Made by a program: the position numbers and the translations under genes. Below are positions 57,966 through 64,000 of a DNA stretch of 64,000 nucleotides, piece after piece (the first letter of the stretch is position 1; every line of letters begins with the position of its first letter). Where the stretch lies: assembly GCA_036392375.1 (NCBI GenBank), contig DASVYC010000081.1, positions 62,001-126,000 on the forward strand. Direction: 5' to 3'. The DNA comes from JAFEBO01 sp036392375 (GTDB lineage: Bacteria > Planctomycetota > Phycisphaerae > Phycisphaerales > UBA1924). The notes beneath the pieces were generated by a model. It saw only the letters and a list, made by a program, of their open reading frames with translations, ran no database searches and was not told the DNA's origin.

Positions 57966-58871
57966 CTACTGCGGCGGATTCTCCAGCGGCTTGCGGACCA
58001 CGCGATCGGGGAACTGGTCGAGCCGCGCCTCGGACCAACGCTTGCTCGCGGCGTGGCCGTCCTGGTAGACGTAGTTCGCGGTGCGCTTGTGGCGGTTGTG
58101 CTTGATCCAGCCTTCGTTGGCGTACGTGCCTTCGCCCCAGCGGACCAACGCGGCTTCGCCGACCCAGGAGTCGTAGTCGTCTTGGGTGACCGAGCCGTAC
58201 TCCTCGTTGTCGGGGGCGTTCATGGCCTCGCTGTTGCGTTCGGAGAACATGATGAGGCTTTGGTTGGCCATGGTGTTGGCGGCGGCGTCGGTGGCGAAGC
58301 CGCGGAGGGCGCGTTCGAGGGCGAAACGGGCGGACTTGTGTGTGAAGACTGAGTTGAGGAGGTAGCTCTGGATGTTGAGACCCCGCTCTTCCGCGATCGC
58401 TTGCTCGCTGTCGGGCGGCGCGACCTGCGAGGTTTCGGTGATCGCGCCGTTGTACTCGACGAGGTTGGTGGCGAGTTTCATCGAGCGGGGCGCGGTGTCG
58501 GAAGGACAGAAGCCGATCTCGCGCGAGCCCATGTAGGGATAGAAGAAGATGGCCCAGGGCTTTTCGGCTTCGCTGTGGCCCATCCCGCCGCCGGCGCAGG
58601 CTTCGGGCGTTGGAGGCAGTGTGTCGACCTGTGTGCCGTCGTCGAGGACCCAGCCTTCGTGATGGTGGAACATTTCGCCCTTGTTGGAGTCCATGTACAT
58701 ACGCGCGGCGATGCCGATCTGGCGCTGGTTGGCGAGGCACTTGGTCTGGCGTGCGGCCTGGCGCGCGGCACCGAGCGATGGGAGCAGGATGCCGATCAGA
58801 AGCGCGATGATGGCGATGACGACGAGCAGTTCGATCAGAGTGAAGGCGCGTTGCGTCGTTCGAGCGTGCAT
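57966..58871 (-). CDS. Prepilin-type (type II secretion-like) protein
   Basis: 301 residues. N-terminal prepilin signal RAFTLIELLVVIAIIALLIGILLPSLGAARQAAR, with the invariant Phe and Glu after the processing site, followed by a long extracellular domain with CLANQRQIGIAARMYMDSNKGEMFHHHEGW, FYPYMGSREIGFCPSD and HKRTANYVYQDGHAASKRW. Planctomycetes encode dozens of such proteins; they form pseudopili or surface structures. It is the last gene of the minus-strand secreted-protein run. Confidence 0.8.
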   Translation of the reverse strand: MHARTTQRAFTLIELLVVIAIIALLIGILLPSLGAARQAARQTKCLANQRQIGIAARMYMDSNKGEMFHHHEGWVLDDGTQVDTLPPTPEACAGGGMGHSEAEKPWAIFFYPYMGSREIGFCPSDTAPRSMKLATNLVEYNGAITETSQVAPPDSEQAIAEERGLNIQSYLLNSVFTHKSARFALERALRGFATDAAANTMANQSLIMFSERNSEAMNAPDNEEYGSVTQDDYDSWVGEAALVRWGEGTYANEGWIKHNRHKRTANYVYQDGHAASKRWSEARLDQFPDRVVRKPLENPPQ

Positions 58872-58907
58872 GGCAGGCTCCTGGTGTCGGGCGGGTTGCC
58901 CCTGGAT

Positions 58908-59738
58908 TCAGCGGGTGTTGTTCTTGCTCGGGGTCAGATCGAATGTGAGTGTCGCCCACAGGCTTTCCCAGTCGCAATCGGGTGCCGGGGGTTCGACCGC
59001 GGTCATGCGGACGCTGGCGATCATCCAGAAGCCGGGTTGGTCGAGTTTGAACGTGACTTGGCCTTGGTCGTTGGTTCGTTCGGAGAGCCACTCGCCCGGG
59101 TGATCGCGGTTGGTGGCGCGGACGAGCGCGTTGGCCGCGGGCTTGCCGTCGGCGAGCAGAGTGACGGTGAGCCCGTCCCCCGCGGCGAGGGCGTATGGGT
59201 TCTGGGTCGGGATGAGTTCGAGCGGGAAACCGAAGGAGTGGTCGAAACCGGAGCCGCGGTCGTCGCCCACGCTGATGAGCGTCTTGGCGCAGCGCGAGTA
59301 GCGTTCGCGGCCGGGCACGTCGGACTTGCCCTTGCGGGCCTCGAGCGCGTTGTCGAGGCCTTCCTCTTTGAGGTACGCGTCGAACTTCGGGCCGTCGAGC
59401 GTGATCATCGTGTTGCGGCTGCGGTATCCGACGGCGTAGGTGCCGGGCTTGGCGAGTTGGACGATGCCGGCGGGGTCGTTGCCGTCGATGCCGAGGATGG
59501 GCTGCGCTGCCGCGCCGCCTCCGGCAATCTCGAAGCGGTCGAGCTTGGTGGGATCGCGGGGGCGCGACTCGCCGGGGAAGCCGTCGCCGACCATGGTGCT
59601 GATCTTGACGGTGGCGCCGGCGGGGACGCGGAGCGCGTCGGCCTGGAGCCAGAACTCGTGCGCGAGCGAGATGGTCGCGAGGGCGCCAAGGGAGAGGCAG
59701 GCCAAGAGCGAGGCGATGCGGCGGGCGGCGGATGGCAT
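58908..59738 (-). CDS. DUF4198 secreted protein
   Basis: 276 residues from ATG 59738. Signal peptide (IASLLACLSLGALATISLAHEF) then a DUF4198 domain starting AHEFWLQADALRVPAGATVKISTMVGDGFPGESRPRD, with a late carboxypeptidase-regulatory-like beta domain (LTVTLLADGKPAANALVRATNRDH...GQVTFKLDQPGFWMI). DUF4198 proteins are often linked to metal (cobalt/nickel) uptake, but the role here is unproved. It is downstream of the DUF4331 gene on the same strand. Confidence 0.8.
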   Translation of the reverse strand: MPSAARRIASLLACLSLGALATISLAHEFWLQADALRVPAGATVKISTMVGDGFPGESRPRDPTKLDRFEIAGGGAAAQPILGIDGNDPAGIVQLAKPGTYAVGYRSRNTMITLDGPKFDAYLKEEGLDNALEARKGKSDVPGRERYSRCAKTLISVGDDRGSGFDHSFGFPLELIPTQNPYALAAGDGLTVTLLADGKPAANALVRATNRDHPGEWLSERTNDQGQVTFKLDQPGFWMIASVRMTAVEPPAPDCDWESLWATLTFDLTPSKNNTR

Positions 59739-59839
59739 GGGAGGTTGCTCCGAAGAGGGCGGCTTGGAAAGCGTCGTGCGAGTTTTCGCTCGCACGACGC
59801 GGCGCGGGATGGCCTCACGTGAGGCGATGGAGAACGAGA

Positions 59840-61375
59840 TCAGCGCTTCAGCACGAAGCCGTTGTTCTTGACCGGGGCGTCTTCGATCTGCAGGCCGGTG
59901 AGCGTGCTGCCGCCGCTGTTGCCGGCGATGGGGGCGCGGAGGTAGGGGAACTGGTTGTCGAAGAAGGAGTCGTCGAGGTAGGCGCCGTCGTTGAGCGGGA
60001 GCGTGCCGCCGGGGGCGCAGCCGTTGGCTTGGCCGGCATCAGGATACAGGACGCCCATGACGACGCGGAGCGCGGCGTCGACGATGTCGTCGCCGGGGCG
60101 ACGGCCGTTGGGGAAGCCGGCGACGTCGCCTCCAACAACGCCGAGGCGGTTCTGCATGCCCTTGGGCTTGGTGGGGAACGCAGCGGTGTTGGTGTTGAGG
60201 CGGAGCATCTCCGACGCGACGACGTTCTGCGGCTGATTCACGCCGGGGACGCCGGTGAGGAAGACTGTGACGAGGTCGTTGCGGGGCAGGCAGGGGGCCT
60301 GCACGCCGTAAATGCTCTGGAGGATGGCGGGGAAGGTGGGGTTGGTGACGTAGGTGAGGAACTGGCCGTCGCCGGTGGGGATGCTGGCGTTGAAGCGGTC
60401 CTTGTCACGCAGGCCGATGACGAGCTCGTTCACCAGCGGCATGCCGAGGCGTGAGACCTGGACCCACGAGCCGCTGTAGGTGGCGGGCTTGCCGAAGGTG
60501 GGCGTGGGGGTGAGCACGCGGGCGCGGGGAAGGCTGGCGCTGGTCCAGCCGCCGATGACGGTGTCCGGCGAGCCGTCGCGGAGGTAGCTGGCGGGGATCT
60601 CGATGGCGAAGGTGGTGATGTTCTTGTCGGCGAGCACGTCGCTGCGGCTGTTGTCGGCGCCGAGCGGGTTGAAGTTGGCGAGGTCGAAGATCTCACCGAG
60701 GTTGACCACGAACGGGTCCTTGCGCTGGCCGACGAACATGCGGCCTTGCAGCGACGAGCCGGGGAGGTTGATGGTGTAGATGTGGGTGCGGGCGTAGTTC
60801 TCGTAGTTGGGGATGGACTTGGTGCCGATGTTGTCCACCGGCTTGCGGAAGACGGAGGAGTTGGTCGAGGCATCGGTGACGGGGGCGGCGGCGCCGGTGT
60901 AGCGATCGCCGCGGATGACGTACATGCTGTAGGTCTCGACGACGTTCAGCCCGGCGTTGTCGGCCGCGGATGGCCCGATGGGGGCGAAGTTGGCGAGCGG
61001 GATGGGGACCATGACGCCGCCGATGTTGAGCGCGACATCGCGGTTGGTGTTGGCGACGCCGAAGGAGAAGGTGAGGTCTTCCTTGCCGTTGCCGTTGTTG
61101 TCGATGTGAATCTGGTAGAGGGCGCTGGGGTCGAGGGTGAAGAAGTTGGGGCCGCCGTAGGGGTCCTGGAGCGGGTAGTAGTCGGCGACGATGGTGACGA
61201 AGCCCTCGCGCCCGGGCTCGTAGCTGTTGAACATGTAGAAGTCGGTGGCGTCGGCCTTGGGAATGGACTTGATGAACGGGGCTTCGCCGTGGCTGGAGGC
61301 GAGGGCGGTGCCGGCGCAGGCACAGAGTGCGGCGGCGGCAGAGATCGAGAGAACGCGGAGGAGTCGGGTGTGCAT
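59840..61375 (-). CDS. DUF4331 secreted protein
   Basis: 511 residues. Signal peptide (ISAAAALCACAGTALASSHGEAP), then the DUF4331 pattern SSHGEAPFIKSIPKADATDFYMFNSYEPGREGFVTIVADYYPLQDPYGGPNFFTLDPSALYQIHIDNNGNGKEDLTFSF, with GDRYTGAA, FVGQRKDPFVVNLGEIFDLANF and RLGMPLVNELVIGL. Function of the family is unknown; it is exported and often clustered with other envelope proteins. Here it stands between a PEP-CTERM-like gene and a DUF4198 gene, all on the minus strand. Confidence 0.86.
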   Translation of the reverse strand: MHTRLLRVLSISAAAALCACAGTALASSHGEAPFIKSIPKADATDFYMFNSYEPGREGFVTIVADYYPLQDPYGGPNFFTLDPSALYQIHIDNNGNGKEDLTFSFGVANTNRDVALNIGGVMVPIPLANFAPIGPSAADNAGLNVVETYSMYVIRGDRYTGAAAPVTDASTNSSVFRKPVDNIGTKSIPNYENYARTHIYTINLPGSSLQGRMFVGQRKDPFVVNLGEIFDLANFNPLGADNSRSDVLADKNITTFAIEIPASYLRDGSPDTVIGGWTSASLPRARVLTPTPTFGKPATYSGSWVQVSRLGMPLVNELVIGLRDKDRFNASIPTGDGQFLTYVTNPTFPAILQSIYGVQAPCLPRNDLVTVFLTGVPGVNQPQNVVASEMLRLNTNTAAFPTKPKGMQNRLGVVGGDVAGFPNGRRPGDDIVDAALRVVMGVLYPDAGQANGCAPGGTLPLNDGAYLDDSFFDNQFPYLRAPIAGNSGGSTLTGLQIEDAPVKNNGFVLKR

Positions 61376-61438
61376 GAGCAGAGTCCTTTGAGTTCGTTGT
61401 GAACGGGAAGGTGTGAGATGACTGACGCCCTCGCGCGA

Positions 61439-62122
61439 TCAGGCGCGGCGGCGACGGGCGGCGAACATGCCCGCGAGCGACAACGCGGCGAGCGAGCCGG
61501 GGGTGGGGATGGTGATGTTCAATGTGTACTCGCCGCCGTCGATTTGCACGCCGCTGCGGGCGAACGAGTCGTCGCCGAGGGTGGCGTCGCCGAACGCGAA
61601 GCCGCCGAAGCCGTTGTCGGGGCGCTGGAGTTCGTTGAATATGGAACCGGAGAACGACGCGTTCGCGCTGTTGCGGCCGCTGGTAATAGCGATGAAGTAC
61701 GAACCGGCGCTGAGGTTGAACGAACCGAGGAAGGAGTCGAGGGCGGAGCCGCCGAGATGCTGGGCGTCGTCGTTGTCGCCGAGGAGTGTGCCGTCGGAGC
61801 GGAAGAGGGCGAGGTAGGTGTCGAGGCCGTTGGTGGTGTTGGTGGTGCTGAAGTGGGCGATGCCGCCGGAGGTGGAGAAGGAGAAGAAATCGATGTCGTC
61901 GCCGCCGAGCCGGCCGCGGACGCTTGCGGTGGGGAGCGCGCCGAAGACGTCGGGGCTGTTGTTCGCGGTGAACGAGGCGGCGGCGATGTTCTGGGCCGAG
62001 GCGCGGGTGTTGTTGGACGCGAAGCCGTTGTTCTCGTTCTCGATGGCGTTTCCGGCGAGCGCGATCGGCGCGAGCAGCGGCGTGAGGAAGACCCAAAGTC
62101 GAGCGTGTTCTTGTGGTCGCAT
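61439..62122 (-). CDS. Secreted protein with PEP-CTERM-like sorting tail
   Basis: 227 residues from ATG 62122. Signal peptide (LWVFLTPLLAPIALAGNA), a beta-rich PPC-like domain (IDFFSFSTSGGIAHFSTTNTTNGLDTYLALFRSDGTLLGDNDDAQ...GSYFIAITSG) and a C-terminal sorting segment IPTPGSLAALSLAGMFAARRRRA: short motif, hydrophobic helix, Arg cluster. Such tails are cut by exosortase-type systems and the protein is displayed or released. Confidence 0.78.
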   Translation of the reverse strand: MRPQEHARLWVFLTPLLAPIALAGNAIENENNGFASNNTRASAQNIAAASFTANNSPDVFGALPTASVRGRLGGDDIDFFSFSTSGGIAHFSTTNTTNGLDTYLALFRSDGTLLGDNDDAQHLGGSALDSFLGSFNLSAGSYFIAITSGRNSANASFSGSIFNELQRPDNGFGGFAFGDATLGDDSFARSGVQIDGGEYTLNITIPTPGSLAALSLAGMFAARRRRA

Positions 62123-62374
62123 GCGAGGCTCCTGAAAACGGGAGGGCGTTTGGGGGAATGGGAACGCGGTCTCTCTCTCCCGAGCGGGGCGTGGCGACGT
62201 CTGCCGGCCGCGGATTGGTCGGTGGTCGTCGGTGGATTGTCTTGAGACCCTCCGCGAGACTTCCGAAGGGCGCAACGTTGCAGATTTTGATGTGCGCGGA
62301 TTTGCTGTGGATGATGCGTCGTCGGTCGCGCTCGGAGCCGTCAAGCCGCGGGGACCACAACGCTTCAAAAGCAA
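62123..62374. other. Intergenic region, no gene recognised
   Basis: Part of the 307-base gap (62123-62429) between two secreted-protein genes. It presumably contains the promoter of the PEP-CTERM-like gene; nothing else was seen apart from the palindrome listed next. Confidence 0.45.
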
Positions 62375-62400
62375 CCGCGGCGTCCCATGGGACGCCGCGG
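62363..62400 (-). terminator. Palindromic terminator of the six-repeat protein gene
   Basis: A perfect 26-base palindrome (CCGCGGCGTCCCA / TGGGACGCCGCGG, 62375-62400) followed on the minus strand by TTGCTTTTG. It lies 30 bases after the stop of the gene ending at 62430. Confidence 0.7.
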
Positions 62401-62429
62401 CGGGAAGAAGTCGGCATGTGGGGCGCCGG

Positions 62430-63728
62430 CTACTGACAAAGCTCGCACTGGTTGGGGTCGCCGAAGACGATGGAATTGTCTACGAGACCGAGGAAGTCCT
62501 CGCAGGGAAGGCTGAAGGTGATACCGCCTCGGACTCGGACGTAGTCACCGAGCTGGAAGCCTGTGGTGTTCTTGGGGAAGAGGTAGCCGCCGCCATCGAA
62601 GGCGATGATGGGGCTGCAGCCGAAGCCGGTCACGATCGTTCCTTGGCCGACGAATCCGACGCGGGTCTCGTTGTTGCGGAGGGTGACGGTGCCCGGGCCG
62701 GTGGAGAGGATGGCGCCGGCGATGTAGGCGTAGGAGCCGTTGGGGTTCCAGAACGGGTTGCCGACGGACTCGAGGTTGACCACCGTGCCGTCGTCTTCGT
62801 TGATGAGTGTCCGGGTGGTGGTGTTGAGGAAGCCGTTCGCGGTGTAGGCGACACCGGCGGTGGACTGGCGGACGTTGTTGGCGACCTTGACCTCGCCGAA
62901 GTCGTAATCGTCGGTGGAGCGGCCGTAGAGATAGACGGAGTCGCCGACGTTGAACGGCGCGAGTGCGGCCGCGGTGATGGGGTTGGAGAAGATGAGCGTG
63001 TCGGGGTCGATGGCCTTGCCGCCGGCGGTGGAGACGACGGTGCCCTTTGCGGTGAAGGCGGGGCGGGCGGAAACCGAGTTCAGCGCGGTCACGCCTCCGG
63101 TGGTTTTTCCGACGATGCCTTCCACGAAGCAGTAGTCGCCGACAAGGGCGTCGGGCTGGCTGCCGAGTCGGTCGAGTGCGTAGGTGACGCCGCTGTCGGA
63201 GCGGAAGCGCAGGGCGCCGGTGGTGGTGCTGGTGAGGCGTCCGAAGCCGGAGAAGCCGGCGCCGATGACGTTGCTCTCGATGCGGGGCGGGCTGACGAGC
63301 GTGTTGACCTGGCCCTGCACGTACACGGTGGTGCCGGCGCGGAAGTTGGAGAGGGTCTGGACCTGGAAGATGCGACCGTCGGGCGTTTGCAAGCGCGTCT
63401 GGTTGCCGACGCGGATGAGCGTCCCGACACCGGCGAAGGCGGCGCGGACGGCGGTGGCGTTGATGGTCGGGCCGCCGGTGCCGAAGCAGACGGTGGCCTG
63501 CATGTCGTTGTACGAACCCTGCACGAAGATCCGGTCGCCGGCGGAGAAGCCGCCCAGCGTGCTCAGCGCGTAGCGCTGGCCGTCGTCGCCGACGAAGAAG
63601 AGACAGCCATACGGGGTTGTGGCGAGCACGCCCTGTTGAGCGATGTTGACGATGGCGGCGTGCGCGGCGGAGGCGAACAGCAGTGCCGCGGGGGCCAACG
63701 ATCGGATGAGGCGGGAGACGGTGCGCAT
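62430..63728 (-). CDS. Secreted protein built of six beta-rich repeats
   Basis: 432 residues from ATG 63728. Signal peptide (RSLAPAALLFASAAHA) followed by six tandem repeats of about 65-75 residues, each with a strand 'G-x-V/L', a 'Y-A/x-L' segment and a closing 'GD-x-V-x-V-x-G' such as FSAGDRIFVQG, FRAGTTVYVQG, VGDYCFVEG, FNVGDSVYLYG and FQLGDYVRVRG. This resembles OB-fold-type repeats (DUF5666-like). It ends in EDFLGLVDNSIVFGDPNQCE plus LCQ, a Cys-containing tail also seen in the paralogue starting beyond the right edge. Function unknown; binding of a surface ligand is an inference. Confidence 0.75.
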   Translation of the reverse strand: MRTVSRLIRSLAPAALLFASAAHAAIVNIAQQGVLATTPYGCLFFVGDDGQRYALSTLGGFSAGDRIFVQGSYNDMQATVCFGTGGPTINATAVRAAFAGVGTLIRVGNQTRLQTPDGRIFQVQTLSNFRAGTTVYVQGQVNTLVSPPRIESNVIGAGFSGFGRLTSTTTGALRFRSDSGVTYALDRLGSQPDALVGDYCFVEGIVGKTTGGVTALNSVSARPAFTAKGTVVSTAGGKAIDPDTLIFSNPITAAALAPFNVGDSVYLYGRSTDDYDFGEVKVANNVRQSTAGVAYTANGFLNTTTRTLINEDDGTVVNLESVGNPFWNPNGSYAYIAGAILSTGPGTVTLRNNETRVGFVGQGTIVTGFGCSPIIAFDGGGYLFPKNTTGFQLGDYVRVRGGITFSLPCEDFLGLVDNSIVFGDPNQCELCQ

Positions 63729-63867
63729 GAGATCCTCCTGGAAATGGGAACGGCGTCCGGACCGGGGAAACCGGCCGGGCGCCACGCCCGGTCGGGGCAG
63801 GACACCATCCTGACGCGCGTGAGCGGGCGGGTCTTTCCGACCCTTGCTCGCTCGGCGGTCATTCATC

Positions 63868-63897
63868 AGTATAGTAAATAGTTATGTATATGCACGC
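63868..63897 (-). promoter_or_regulatory. AT-rich promoter-like island
   Basis: On the minus strand TGCATA and TATACT boxes are separated by 15 bases in a 30-base AT-rich stretch that stands out from the GC-rich surroundings. It lies about 140 bases upstream of the six-repeat gene. Spacing is shorter than the optimal 17, so this is tentative. Confidence 0.35.
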
Positions 63898-63939
63898 TGC
63901 CCTGGTGTCCGGGCTTCGGGGGGGCGCCGCGGGCGGCTG

Positions 63940-64000
63940 CTACTCGCAGTTGATGCAGCCGGGGTCGGCGGCTTCGACGGTGTTGTCGACGAGACCGGCC
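63940..64000 (-). CDS. C-terminus of a paralogue of the six-repeat protein (partial)
   Basis: Only the last 19 codons lie in the window: AGLVDNTVEAADPGCINCE followed by TAG. This closely matches the tail LGLVDNSIVFGDPNQCELCQ of the downstream gene, so the two are tandem paralogues. The rest lies beyond the right edge. Confidence 0.6.
   Translation of the reverse strand, partial: AGLVDNTVEAADPGCINCE

Overview
The window is high-GC, gene-dense bacterial DNA that reads as a member of the Planctomycetota, most likely Phycisphaerae-like. This is inferred from content, not from any search. The supporting signs are a TatC with a long N-terminal extension, a prepilin with a type II-secretion N-terminus, a PEP-CTERM-like sorting tail, many small lipoproteins, menaquinone synthesis by the futalosine route (mqnA), a GatCAB amidotransferase split over two loci, and several families of short-period palindromic intergenic repeats.

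Region 1 to 8.5 kb: the 3' part of mutM, then surface-polysaccharide genes (FkbM methyltransferase, Wzx-type flippase, membrane endonuclease/exonuclease/phosphatase protein, UDP-sugar dehydrogenase, GT4 glycosyltransferase). Region 8.7 to 24.5 kb is mostly housekeeping: gatC, a DUF2314 lipoprotein and gatA coupled by 4-base overlaps; a sigma / anti-sigma-like / PDZ operon; tatC; tadA; an ExbB-ExbD-ExbD proton-channel set; an LptF/G permease; gatB; a large helix-turn-helix protein with sigma-like features; mqnA. Region 24.6 to 36.2 kb holds a two-domain ABC permease of the iron-uptake type, a GT87-like membrane glycosyltransferase, a secreted trypsin-like protease, an exporter ABC protein, an NDUFA9-like reductase, an M42-like peptidase, a cyclodeaminase-fold protein and an amidase-fold protein with damaged metal ligands.

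Region 36.7 to 54.2 kb is the accessory heart of the window. A short prophage-like block (portal, scaffold-like protein, major capsid, connector, two tail-like proteins, a small membrane protein; no terminase or tape measure seen) has its major capsid gene split after about 56 codons by an 11.5-kb element. The two capsid pieces rejoin in frame if the element is removed. The element starts with a serine recombinase and carries an HARE-HTH protein, a RepA-like ATPase, its own prohead-protease/capsid fusion, a sigma-like factor, small coupled ORFs and a restriction-modification pair. I read it as a capsid-encoding satellite (or an active-lysogeny-type insertion) parked in another phage's capsid gene.

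Region 54.3 to 64 kb: two paralogous zinc-ribbon membrane proteins, a lipoprotein, an amidohydrolase, then a minus-strand run of secreted proteins (prepilin, DUF4198, DUF4331, a PEP-CTERM-like protein, a six-repeat secreted protein and the tail of its paralogue). Throughout the window, palindromes built from tandem 8- or 9-base units fill intergenic spaces. Two copies have entered coding genes in frame (gatB and the GT87 gene), and one copy carries a four-helix-bundle gene between its arms.
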